Positions 15,401 through 22,918 of a stretch of DNA of 64,000 nt are shown in pieces. The position numbers and the translations under genes were made by a program. Source of the stretch: Novosphingobium chloroacetimidivorans (GTDB lineage Bacteria > Pseudomonadota > Alphaproteobacteria > Sphingomonadales > Sphingomonadaceae); assembly GCF_014204535.1 (NCBI RefSeq), contig NZ_JACHLR010000013.1, positions 1 through 64,000 of the forward strand, in the 5' to 3' direction. Positions within the stretch are counted from its first letter, which is position 1, and each line of letters opens with the position of its first letter. The notes below the pieces were generated by a model. The model was not told the origin of the DNA. It did no database searches and saw nothing but the letters and a program-made list of their open reading frames with translations.

Positions 15401-16861
15401 CGACCACAGCGTAACCCCGAAAAGAACGTCGCGGTTCGCCTCGAACTTCTCATACAGCAACGGAAGAAGGGCATCGCCAGCCGTTGTATTTGGAACTGCC
15501 GTTTCGCCGATATGAACCTTGTAACCGCCCGCCCGCGCGGCTGCGAAGATGGCATCGAAGCGGTTCTGTGAGTTGGCCAGAACGGTCGTCGATGCGCCCG
15601 CGCCACCATCCACGTATTGATGGCATTCGATAATGACGTCGGGGTCTGTAACGGTAAGCGCGCCAGCGGCGTTGCCTTCGGCTACCCAGTCCTCCGCTGA
15701 TTGATAGAACATGCCCGGCACGATCAGCTTCTGCGTCCAACCAGCCGCCCGCATCGCCGCGATCCATTGGTTCACCACCTGCCACCAAGCGGCCGCTCGT
15801 TGAGCGACAATTTCTGAGGCGGTGCCGGTGAACTCGTCCACAGTGAAGGCACCATGCGGTTCATTCTGCATGGAGGGAATGAACCGCGCGTTGCCTTTGT
15901 ACTCGCCGAAGACGGTGTTCCACATCGCGACAACATTTGCGACTTGGTCCGACTTGAGCTTCGCGTTGAAAAACGTGCCGTAGCTATGCGGGTCGGGAAT
16001 CACCTTGGTTCCAGGAAGTGACAAGATCTTCTCGATGATCGGCTTCAAGCCCGATGTGTATTGGCTTGTGACCGTCCCGCCAGTGGCAGTTGTCAACACC
16101 CGCTCCTCAAGGAAGGGGGTGCGGAACAGGCGTGACCCATAGAAGTAGGCCATGTCGACCTGCGCCGTGGTGCCGTAGTTGTAATTGAAGCCGATGGTGC
16201 CAGGAACAGCAGAACTGCCGCCTGCCCCAGCACCGAAGTTCACGCCCCAAGGTAGTAGGGCGTCGAGGTTGGTGTTGCCCTGCGTAATCGCCATCGGATA
16301 GTCGACAAGCGACCCATCAGATTTGGTCTCGCGCAGAGAGTAAGAGGTGCTGAGTGCGCCCGAGCCCCGCTTTACCGTCCATCCGTTCAAATCGGAGCCG
16401 GAGACAGTCACCGATCCATCGCTCGGAACGACGGCGAGGGTTGAACCTGCGCTCTTGTTAGGCACGTAACTGAGCGTGTCGCCGATTGCTGCACTCGATG
16501 GAGCAACGAAGGCGAAAGACTCTCCAATTGCCGAGCCTGGGCCAGGCGTAGGCGACGGAGTGGACGTTGCCAATGCACCGGTAATCGTCACGCCGTATTC
16601 GAGCGCCAGCAACGCCGCTCCAGACCCGATCGACTCCCGGATCAATGCGACTTGGCTTACACCCGCCGCAAGGGCCGACGTGGCGCTGATGACGTTATTG
16701 CTGAGCGTCAGGTTTGCGTTCGAGCCGCTGCGAAGCGCGATCGTCGAACCCGGCCCGAGCGAGCGCGAGAGAACCGCAACGGGACCCGGACCGGTAGCTG
16801 TACGCTGCTTGGCCGAGGCACCACCGGCATCACGTGAATTGATGCTCTGAGAGAGGCCCAT
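12431..16861 (-). CDS. Giant tail spike with GH5 depolymerase domain
   Basis: A 1476-residue virion protein. Residues 1-100 are a Gly/Ser/Ala-rich head that would attach to the tail. A linker and Ig-like segment run to about 185. A GH5 domain (about 200-530) has the acid/base Glu334 in MQNEPHG and the nucleophile Glu453 in IGETAVP. A second large domain (about 560-960) has Trp/Asp-rich repeats like a beta-propeller glycosidase. The C-terminal 210 residues resemble a concanavalin/laminin-G-like sugar-binding fold. It probably binds and cuts host exopolysaccharide during adsorption. It is the last gene of the main late operon, as receptor-binding genes often are. Confidence 0.85.
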   Translation of the reverse strand: MGLSQSINSRDAGGASAKQRTATGPGPVAVLSRSLGPGSTIALRSGSNANLTLSNNVISATSALAAGVSQVALIRESIGSGAALLALEYGVTITGALATSTPSPTPGPGSAIGESFAFVAPSSAAIGDTLSYVPNKSAGSTLAVVPSDGSVTVSGSDLNGWTVKRGSGALSTSYSLRETKSDGSLVDYPMAITQGNTNLDALLPWGVNFGAGAGGSSAVPGTIGFNYNYGTTAQVDMAYFYGSRLFRTPFLEERVLTTATGGTVTSQYTSGLKPIIEKILSLPGTKVIPDPHSYGTFFNAKLKSDQVANVVAMWNTVFGEYKGNARFIPSMQNEPHGAFTVDEFTGTASEIVAQRAAAWWQVVNQWIAAMRAAGWTQKLIVPGMFYQSAEDWVAEGNAAGALTVTDPDVIIECHQYVDGGAGASTTVLANSQNRFDAIFAAARAGGYKVHIGETAVPNTTAGDALLPLLYEKFEANRDVLFGVTLWSYNTQQPLSNYFAGLLEDKPLRPSALLLKHYDVRRATTPGFVSTPQHPEEAVISPPNTAVRSTYSFTKQGMITGPNAVMSARTPDSNGPYFPTKPLHHPSAAYPDRHLAFYTTDHDDSLKGPAPYAGTGGFYVLVCVAKPGIPANWKVYADAVAAGWLDDIPNKPAAEPIYIGPFSPTTLVQAETACIHWVPEAGKWVATYQVTGGYSKYANGANYINQGTIMATSSDLLNWSGNDICVTPLAANELGNGHCGYFMWGKNPFPGLINPATGEPWKYVGYGSMGGGGATPEAQWGSDNPGVQPTGPGNPTPWTMLTRISPWLGRAAPNFPNSNSNTNRLVTRWLDLESFRPTRQGYAGLMTGGPASAGAGGSNRSVWEVLMDDKGREMLGRPQLSLTYGGGAGTYSNTSAHAMNIADFENERVGLFEGQGNGKNAIGVATSPKRNPQNTWFNALDPVLPLDFGEVVRSLKGASAIPSGFSPVTAGSPAAPTFDANGMTVTLTAGQEYYLIDDVGFVPANTDYIDVFIEDWISTNSGGARIPYIGYIREKDVRANMQNGVFMTNGEGTGVYPLLTGLVNGTAVNGGDWGDHYEGIGYTAGNSGVAVELKDIGIRWFPKVTTANKSLFGLGLGRTEVWTDTANVTSGLDLTQRYYVVIGFKGMAGTAKERIGKITVRKKETVVGTGSADTTPDGFGFTDVTGAALNTVYESNTITIAGIDSPSALAIAGGQYSKNGGAYASGPTTVVNGNTIKVRGTSSSASSTAVNVVLTIGGVSDTYTITTAAAAGVLVSDSFTGADGTAATAHTPETGPAPIKHITSSPADAVIQGGRVACGANGAPRLVYPVTPSTPNYEIECDFAFLDLTGDGGLNVRGSTDGTTATYVRFAWIPGTGWRITRYTPSAAAVGSASLTPAPAAGQTWRAKLRCQNDAGNANATFTAWVKGPSDADFVQVATGTSNAASILPTGRPGFDWRTATALNAGVQIDNVIVREI

Positions 16862-16864
16862 CGA

Positions 16865-17128
16865 TCAGTCCTCCACGCCAACGGCGACGCGCGAGGTGCC
16901 GCGCAGCCAGAGGTGATCGGTCGTGCCGGTCCAGCTTTGGCCAGCCGCCAGAGTGAAGCCTTGCTCTGTATCGGCCGGCGGTGTGGTGCCGCCCGCGTAG
17001 AGCTTGACCGCGCCACGCGCGACGGTCTGGACTGTCACCTTCTGGTTCGCGAGGCCGGTGTAGCCCGCCTGAGCGTAGAGGTCCTGCCAGGTGTCGGTGG
17101 GAGCGAAGTTCGGGGAGTTGGCAGCCAT
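16865..17128 (-). CDS. Small beta-rich virion protein (87 aa)
   Basis: A Gly/Thr-rich, beta-strand protein, three bases upstream of the tail spike gene. The pattern of short strands (VAVGVED end, SWTGTTDHLWLRG) fits a collar or spike adaptor. It may help to mount the tail spike. No family is recognised. Confidence 0.55.
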   Translation of the reverse strand: MAANSPNFAPTDTWQDLYAQAGYTGLANQKVTVQTVARGAVKLYAGGTTPPADTEQGFTLAAGQSWTGTTDHLWLRGTSRVAVGVED

Positions 17129-17180
17129 GGATCGAGATCCTTTCGTGGGTGTGCGGCCAGAGCGGCCAAATCAGCGGTGG

Positions 17181-17321
17181 TTAGAGCCGCGGCTTCTTCG
17201 TCTCGGCCTTGATCGCCTGCACGACCGGGCCGAGTGCGGTGACCGCACTGATGACGAGGCTCGGGTTCTTCTTGACGACCTTGACCGCTGCGCCGAGCAG
17301 CTTGCCGATGTTGATCTTCAT
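17181..17321 (-). CDS. Small basic amphipathic protein (46 aa)
   Basis: A 46-residue protein opening KINIGKLLGAAVKVVKKNP, with one hydrophobic helix and a Lys-rich end. It overlaps the holin-like gene by ATGA (17318-17321). Its size and place in the lysis cluster suggest an accessory lysis or virion peptide. It is too short to be found by length-based ORF calling. Confidence 0.55.
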   Translation of the reverse strand: MKINIGKLLGAAVKVVKKNPSLVISAVTALGPVVQAIKAETKKPRL

Positions 17322-17587
17322 GCTTGTTCTCCGTCGTTTGCCGGTGGGTTCGGGCTGCTGATGGGGGTGGCTGTTGTCGGCACCGGATCGCTCGGCGGAT
17401 TGTCGACGGTCACTTTGCCGATCGACGGGATGCGCAAGACGCCGATCAGGCCTCCAGTGATGGTTCCCATCCCAAAGGCCTCGTTAACGGTGACGCTGTG
17501 CCCCGCCGCGAACAGCGCAGCACCGAAGATAAAGGCCAGCGTGCCCAGGGTCGCGAGATACGCGATCAGTTGCTCGCGAGCGGTCAT
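17318..17587 (-). CDS. Putative holin (two membrane segments)
   Basis: An 89-residue protein with hydrophobic segments at about residues 5-28 and 36-55 and a charged, proline-rich tail. ATG 17587 is preferred because it overlaps the previous stop by four bases and has GGAG eight bases upstream; a start three codons earlier (17596) also exists. A small two-helix protein two genes after the endolysin is a usual holin. The family is not identified by sequence. Confidence 0.55.
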   Translation of the reverse strand: MTAREQLIAYLATLGTLAFIFGAALFAAGHSVTVNEAFGMGTITGGLIGVLRIPSIGKVTVDNPPSDPVPTTATPISSPNPPANDGEQA

Positions 17588-17958
17588 ATCGGCCACTCCG
17601 GTAGATCGACGGTCTGGCCTGCAAGCGCATGGGTGCTGTCGCTGAGGAACGCGATGCGCCCTTCCGTCACAAACGAATGGCAGATGTCGCAGGTAAAGCC
17701 GTAGGGTTCCTTGCCCTCTTCTACACGCTCACGATTAGCGTCACACCAGCAGCGCTTTCCTACTTGGCTCGGGATGTGATGGCCGGTGCGAAAGAGAACT
17801 GAGGGCGTGAACGTCGGACGGTCCACGTCCCGGTTCCAGCCCCAAATCGCGCCGGCTCCGCTAATTGCCAGCACATGCGAAGACTTGCAGCCAGGACACC
17901 AGAAGCCGACCGCATGTTCACCATAGTCAGCGAGAATGGGAGAAAGGAGCCGGTTCAT
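17584..17958 (-). CDS. Cys-rich phage protein, DUF6527-like
   Basis: A 124-residue protein with CPGC, CWC and CDIC pairs that probably bind zinc, and conserved Trp/Phe residues between them (WGWNRDVDRPTFTPS). Such proteins occur next to endolysin genes in many proteobacterial phages and have no known role. It overlaps both neighbours by four bases. The family name is recalled from pattern, not searched. Confidence 0.6.
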   Translation of the reverse strand: MNRLLSPILADYGEHAVGFWCPGCKSSHVLAISGAGAIWGWNRDVDRPTFTPSVLFRTGHHIPSQVGKRCWCDANRERVEEGKEPYGFTCDICHSFVTEGRIAFLSDSTHALAGQTVDLPEWPI

Positions 17959-18455
17959 CCCTTGCGACCGATCTGGAAGTGCGGGCCGTCGAGGAAATCC
18001 ACGCCGGGGTGACGCGCGGCATACTGCTTGACGGCGAGCTTGATGCCGGCCTCAGTGCCGGGCAGGTCGCTCATCCAGCGATCCCAGACGCCGCCCCAGT
18101 TCATCTTGTCGGCGACGTCGAGCTGGGCGGCAGCGGTGCGCACCGCGAACGCGATGGCGTAGCAAGGCCCCCACTCCCATCGGAACTCGCCGTCGATCCA
18201 AGGCACCAGATCCACGGCATGCCCGAGGCGCTCGGTGGTGTTGCCGAGCCGATCGACGGCCGGGATGTGCATCGAGTTCAGCGTCTTGGACGCGCCGCTC
18301 GCCACCAGCTTGCGCTGGCGCTCCATCGTGCGGACGCCTTCGTAGACGCCAAAGTCCTGCGTGCTGATCTCGATCGCGCGCTTCACCACGGCGACGAGAA
18401 CGGGATGCACGCCTTCGAGCCGCGCCAGCGAGCGCTGGCCCAGAGCATAGGTCAT
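17955..18455 (-). CDS. Endolysin, M15 peptidase type
   Basis: A 166-residue cell-wall peptidase of the M15 (D-Ala-D-Ala carboxypeptidase / T5 endolysin) type, which would cut peptide stems of peptidoglycan at lysis. The core markers are VYEGVRTMERQR, the metal motif RLGHAVDLVP (Asp82) and the final DGPHFQIG (His159). The His normally placed six residues before the Asp is not at its usual place; His63 in NSMHIP may replace it after an insertion. No signal peptide is present, so a holin would be needed. It is the first gene of the lysis block. Confidence 0.82.
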   Translation of the reverse strand: MTYALGQRSLARLEGVHPVLVAVVKRAIEISTQDFGVYEGVRTMERQRKLVASGASKTLNSMHIPAVDRLGNTTERLGHAVDLVPWIDGEFRWEWGPCYAIAFAVRTAAAQLDVADKMNWGGVWDRWMSDLPGTEAGIKLAVKQYAARHPGVDFLDGPHFQIGRKG

Positions 18456-18574
18456 CAGAAGATCCTTCCAGCAATTTAGGTACAGTTGCGGCTCGCGACT
18501 TTAGCGCCGCTTTAACTCTGACCCGTTGGGCAGGCTTAACTTGTCGCTCTTAGTGCAGGCGGCAGGGGGTATTT

Positions 18575-18766
18575 ATGCGTCACATGCTTGTTTCTGCGGG
18601 AGCGTCCGCGGCTGCGATTGGCCTGAGCCAGTTAGATAATCCGTTCCTTGACGAGTCCGAGTTCCCGCGCATGACTGGAGAGCCGATCAAGATTTGGGCT
18701 GACAAAGTTATCGCCTGGGATGACGGGTGGAAGATCGCGAAGGGCCTTCAACAGCTTAGCTGTTAG
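18575..18766 (+). CDS. Doubtful small plus-strand ORF
   Basis: A 63-residue frame on the plus strand with an AGGGGGT start signal. It ends four bases into the converging membrane gene. It begins with a weak hydrophobic stretch and has a Trp-rich middle. It sits in the one real gap between lysis genes, so it might be an independently expressed cargo gene. No homologue is recognised. Confidence 0.35.
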   Translation: MRHMLVSAGASAAAIGLSQLDNPFLDESEFPRMTGEPIKIWADKVIAWDDGWKIAKGLQQLSC

Positions 18767-19125
18767 TCTTTCTCTTCTTCAATCCGCTTGGCGACGAGCC
18801 GCACCAGGGCGTTGATCTTCGCCTCTTCCTGGCGTCGCATACCGGCCTTGTCCTCGGCGTGAGTGTCGCGGTAGCCCGTCCAAAAGTAGATCGCGCCGAA
18901 CAGCAGGATGGCGAAATGCCCCATGACGAAGATCCACTGATCGGGATCGTGAGGCGGGGGCACGTACCCCATGCGGCCGATGCCGAAGCACATGAACGCG
19001 ACACCTAGAGACGCGAACTTCAGCCGCCTAACCTGCGGTTCGGCAGCATGCGTGCCGTGGTCGAGCAGGAGCGACATCAGCACGAAGTAGCCAAGCACGA
19101 TCACGGCGTTGATGGCGGCGAGCAT
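18763..19125 (-). CDS. Membrane protein in the lysis region (120 aa)
   Basis: A 120-residue protein with three hydrophobic segments (about 2-22, 38-55 and 68-86) and a charged, helical C-terminus. The start at 19125 shares a base with the stop of the preceding gene (TGATG). It may be a holin, antiholin or spanin-related protein. The long charged tail would face the cytoplasm. No family is recognised. Confidence 0.6.
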   Translation of the reverse strand: MLAAINAVIVLGYFVLMSLLLDHGTHAAEPQVRRLKFASLGVAFMCFGIGRMGYVPPPHDPDQWIFVMGHFAILLFGAIYFWTGYRDTHAEDKAGMRRQEEAKINALVRLVAKRIEEEKD

Positions 19126-19514
19126 CAGGTGCCCTTCTTCGACCAAGGCAGCGAGAAGTCGAGGTCGCGCACCCGGTCCACGCCCTTCTTGGACCCGAGT
19201 CCTGCGATCATCATGGCGGCCTGGACCGGCAGATCTTTCACGTACGGGATGTGGGGGTGAAGGATGGCCGTGAGCAGCCCCATGAGCAGCGCGGCGAAGA
19301 GCGTTGCCCACTTGTCCATGCGGTACTCCGGCGGCGAGAAGCTCATGGCGATGAAGCCCGCGGCCGATGAGAAGCACAGGCCCATGGCAAGCACAGGCAT
19401 CGGGATGGTCACTCCGGCTGCTTTCAGGAACTCTCCAGACAGGCCCGGCGCAGAGGGCGCGATAATACCGGCACCGGCCGTAGCCGCTGCCGAGGCGAGA
19501 TAACTAAGCTTCAT
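19125..19514 (-). CDS. Membrane protein, holin candidate (129 aa)
   Basis: A 129-residue protein with an N-terminal hydrophobic segment, then two strong membrane helices (about 38-58 and 68-88) and a basic tail. The pattern and position just after the tail genes resemble three-helix holins of siphophages. Two membrane genes in tandem here, plus the two-helix gene at 17318, mean that several holin-like candidates exist and I cannot rank them. Confidence 0.55.
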   Translation of the reverse strand: MKLSYLASAAATAGAGIIAPSAPGLSGEFLKAAGVTIPMPVLAMGLCFSSAAGFIAMSFSPPEYRMDKWATLFAALLMGLLTAILHPHIPYVKDLPVQAAMMIAGLGSKKGVDRVRDLDFSLPWSKKGT

Positions 19515-19526
19515 GCCGTCCTCGAT

Positions 19527-20069
19527 TTAGGCAGAGGCGATTTCAGCCGACCCTGGTGCTACAACTTCCTGCCAGTCGATCTTTGTCGCGGCGGCTAGTT
19601 CCGCCAGGTTCGTCGCCGCGACCACGTCGACCTTGGCTTTCCGCCGTGCCGCCTCGATCGCCGCCCCAAGCGGGCGCCACTGATCGGCTTGTGCCGCCAC
19701 CTCGGCGGCGAGATCGGCAAGGCTCACCCCAATGGCTGCGGCTTCTGCGCTCAGAAACACGGTGTTGCTGGTGTCGCCGGCCAGCACGCGACGCGCTTCT
19801 ACTTCCTTCTCGAGGTATGTCGCCATCTGCCCTGGCGTGTTCGTGATGAACATCGAGCGCACCTTGTCGGCATCGGCATCGATCGAGGCGGCGTAAGAGG
19901 CCTTGATGATGTCGAGATCGAGAGGGCTGGTGTAGAAGGCAGCGAACGGGATGATCATCGCCGCCTTGCCCTCAGGTAGCGTCTGCACCATCGCGGCGCC
20001 TTCCGGCCCCTGCGCCCGGTGCCCCTCGGCACCCGTCTCAATATCGTAGACCACGTAGTATTCGGTCAC
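19527..20069 (-). CDS. Tail fibre assembly-like protein (180 aa)
   Basis: A helical, Ala/Asp-rich protein that starts at GTG 20069, overlapping the tail-tip gene stop by four bases (GTGA). It opens with a YYVVYDIETG strand and ends in a long helical region. This form and position resemble DUF4376-type or tail fibre assembly proteins. It probably helps fold or attach the tail tip. Confidence 0.5.
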   Translation of the reverse strand: MTEYYVVYDIETGAEGHRAQGPEGAAMVQTLPEGKAAMIIPFAAFYTSPLDLDIIKASYAASIDADADKVRSMFITNTPGQMATYLEKEVEARRVLAGDTSNTVFLSAEAAAIGVSLADLAAEVAAQADQWRPLGAAIEAARRKAKVDVVAATNLAELAAATKIDWQEVVAPGSAEIASA

Positions 20070-22918
20070 CGCTTCAACTCCGTGATGACGATGGTGCAAT
20101 CGACGTAGCCCGGCCCGTCAGGGCTGCTGCCGTCCTGTGAGGTCTCGAGCCTCACGGTCACCGGCCCATTCGAGCCGCCCCACAAGCGAGTGAGGCTGTA
20201 GGTGTTTGACTGGTTGTTCTTGCCAAGGCGGATGCCGGCATTCACCAGCACTCCACCGATGTAGAGATCGCCCAATGCCCTGATCGCTGAACCGGCCGGC
20301 ACATCAACCACGCCCGAGACGGTGATTTGCAACGTGGATTCAGAGTTGCGCGGTTGGTGTGTGAGCTGGAATGCCGCACCGAGATTGCCTGCCTGCGTCA
20401 TGGCGCTGGTAGCCGTCACCGCGTTCTGCTGTAGCTTGCCCGTGATGATCGAGCCCGAGACGATCAAATTGCCGCTGAGCGTCAGGTCGCCGATGATGTC
20501 GACGCCGGACATGAGATTGCCGTTGTTGTCAAAGGCGTAGACCGTCAGCTGAGCGCGACCATTGCCTGCGACCGCTTCCTTTGACCACCGAGCGCCTGAG
20601 GTGCGGTCGTCGGCTCGGGCGGCAACTTGCTCGACGGTCAAAAGACGCGCGCTCTGGCCGCTTACGTCCACCTGGAGAAGCGAACGAATTTGCGCTGCTG
20701 CTTCACCAGCGCTGACAGCAACGGTGCGAACCTCTTCGATCAGCGCGGCCGCTGCTGACAAACCGGCCCCGCCGCCCCGCGGTGAATATGGTAGTGGCTC
20801 GTTCGGTTCATCGATCGAGGTCGCCAGCATGGGACGCAGTGCGAACAGCCAAGACAGGTAATTGCCTGAGTTCGAGAGGAACGATCCCTTTGCAAGTACA
20901 ACGCGGTAGAAGCGCGCGTTCGGCGGCCGCTTGGCTTTACACCATACCCGCTTGAAGCCATCGAGGTTTCCCCATCCCGTGAACGGGTGGTAGACCGTCT
21001 CGCTCGATGGACCTTCCGCCAGGAAGTTGGCGCCGCCATCGCCCCATTGAAGCCTGATGCTGTTCACGCATTCGCGTGCCGCGAGATAGGTAGAGGCCTG
21101 CGCCCAGTGATCGGCGTCGATGGCGATCCAGTCGCTGACGATGTCTGCCGATCGATCGCCGTTTTGCTCAAGGCAGAGCAAGCCAAAGTAGTGCTCGTTG
21201 GGCACGACGAACCCTGCATTATCCACGCCCCAAACGAACGACTGCGGCGTTGCAGTGATGAGACCCCAGCCCGCCTTACCGTTGGCAAGGTCGCTGTTGG
21301 TGAGTTGGTTTGTCGATGTGGAGACAGAGAGTGAGTCTACCTCCTGTCTAAGCTGCTCGGCATTGTCGATGATGTCTTGTACGTCGGCGTCGAGGTTATC
21401 GATCCCCTCGCGCACCGCTTGGATCCGCTGAAGAACAATGTCGGCGTCGACTCCGCCGACTGCGTTTGTGTCCTTCGACGTATTGTTGCCCGTGACGTCG
21501 GCTCCGGCCTCGCCCGGCTGCAGTTCGCCTACCGTTTGACCATCGGAGTACCGAATGTCGTCGGCGGTGGTGGAGGGGCGCATGTTCGCCCACCACTGGT
21601 CGCCACCGGTGCCTACCGGCGGAGCGTGGCCCTTGCTCGGCGTGGCGTTGATGTAGAGCCACTGCGAGCCGTCGGTCAGCGTGACGTAGTTGCCTTCGCG
21701 ATACGTCTCGTCGGGGTTGTAGTTGCCCTTGTCAATCAGCGGCGCTTCGAAGGCGATCTCGTCCGCGCTCTGCTGCCGCCAGTTGCGCTGCGCCGCCATG
21801 ACGGTCCGGTAGTAAGGCAAGCTGACGCTCTGCTCGACCACCGACTTGACCAGCGGCAGCGCCTTGCCTTGCGCGTGCAGGGTCAGAGTGGGCGCAGGCG
21901 CGAGGCTCGGCTTCAAGGCGGTGAGCACGCCCAAGTTGGAAACGAGCACTTGCCAGTTGCAGGGGAGCACCAGCTGGCGCACCGCATCGATCAGCGTCAC
22001 CTGGTCGGTGAGCATCAAATCGCTGTTCGACGCGCCTTCGGCATCGAGCGCGTTGAACGCTGCCGCGGCGATCAGCCCGGCGTCGAGTCCAACTATGCTC
22101 GCGAGACGAAGGGCGAGGGCGCCAGCGCCGCGCGGTGCTACCCCGCCCACGGCATGGCCGCGAATGTCGCCGGTGATCACACCCGCTGCCGGCGCACCGA
22201 GGCGCACCAACCCTTGCGCCAGGCAGGTCACCCAGCGTCCGGGTGCGATGGCTGCCGCCACGAGCGTCGCGTAGCTTGCATAGTTGGCCACTGCCGGCGC
22301 GAACTGGCTGCCGCGCTCGAACAGGGCCTCAACCGCCTCGATCGGTCCATAGCCGCTGAACTGGTAGACGCTGTTGACCGCATCGATCAGCACCGGCTCG
22401 ACATTGCGCGGGCGGCCTAGCGCCAGCGGCTTCAACCGGTTCTTGAGGTCGGCGCCACCCTCAGCGCCGCCCGTCCCCGCATAGGTGGCGGTCAGCACAT
22501 TTGCCTTGAGCGGCTCGAGATCGACCGCCGCCCGCAGGCTCATCGCCGGGTATGCGTCGCCGGCATAGTCGGTCACCTTACCAACGAAGCGCACCGGCCA
22601 CTGCGCATAGGGATCGCCGACACGGCCGACGCGCACTTCCACCGGACAGCCCATCCAGGCCGACGTGATCGCGACCGGGTACCGCTTGCGAGCTTGCGCA
22701 AGGTTGAAGGCGAGGGCCACCTGCGCAGGGTCGTTGCCCTGCTCGAAGTCGCCATTCCAGAACTGCACACCGATGCTGGGTGCCTTGGTGACGCAGGGCT
22801 CCCATTCGAGGCCGCCTAGGCCAGTCACACGGCTGTCGTTCACCGAGCAGATGCGCACGGTCTGCCGCGCCCCGCTGGCGGGATCCAGCGGGGAGAGGGT
22901 GACGAGGCAGCCGAGCAT
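20066..22918 (-). CDS. Tail tip / host specificity protein (J-like)
   Basis: A 950-residue protein at the J position of lambda, directly after the tape measure. The N-terminal 350 residues look like a hub domain, followed by a YREGNYVTLTDGSQWLYI stretch, which resembles a short carbohydrate-binding module. A coiled coil (about 490-560) and a beta-rich end follow. It would form the tail tip that contacts the cell. Its start overlaps the tape measure stop by one base (22918), so the genes are coupled. The family match is by position and domain style. Confidence 0.7.
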   Translation of the reverse strand: MLGCLVTLSPLDPASGARQTVRICSVNDSRVTGLGGLEWEPCVTKAPSIGVQFWNGDFEQGNDPAQVALAFNLAQARKRYPVAITSAWMGCPVEVRVGRVGDPYAQWPVRFVGKVTDYAGDAYPAMSLRAAVDLEPLKANVLTATYAGTGGAEGGADLKNRLKPLALGRPRNVEPVLIDAVNSVYQFSGYGPIEAVEALFERGSQFAPAVANYASYATLVAAAIAPGRWVTCLAQGLVRLGAPAAGVITGDIRGHAVGGVAPRGAGALALRLASIVGLDAGLIAAAAFNALDAEGASNSDLMLTDQVTLIDAVRQLVLPCNWQVLVSNLGVLTALKPSLAPAPTLTLHAQGKALPLVKSVVEQSVSLPYYRTVMAAQRNWRQQSADEIAFEAPLIDKGNYNPDETYREGNYVTLTDGSQWLYINATPSKGHAPPVGTGGDQWWANMRPSTTADDIRYSDGQTVGELQPGEAGADVTGNNTSKDTNAVGGVDADIVLQRIQAVREGIDNLDADVQDIIDNAEQLRQEVDSLSVSTSTNQLTNSDLANGKAGWGLITATPQSFVWGVDNAGFVVPNEHYFGLLCLEQNGDRSADIVSDWIAIDADHWAQASTYLAARECVNSIRLQWGDGGANFLAEGPSSETVYHPFTGWGNLDGFKRVWCKAKRPPNARFYRVVLAKGSFLSNSGNYLSWLFALRPMLATSIDEPNEPLPYSPRGGGAGLSAAAALIEEVRTVAVSAGEAAAQIRSLLQVDVSGQSARLLTVEQVAARADDRTSGARWSKEAVAGNGRAQLTVYAFDNNGNLMSGVDIIGDLTLSGNLIVSGSIITGKLQQNAVTATSAMTQAGNLGAAFQLTHQPRNSESTLQITVSGVVDVPAGSAIRALGDLYIGGVLVNAGIRLGKNNQSNTYSLTRLWGGSNGPVTVRLETSQDGSSPDGPGYVDCTIVITELKR

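Noticed and set aside
21377..22420. Plus-strand ORF of 347 aa inside the tail-tip gene
   Set aside because: Antisense shadow of a well supported gene, with composition typical of reverse-frame translation.
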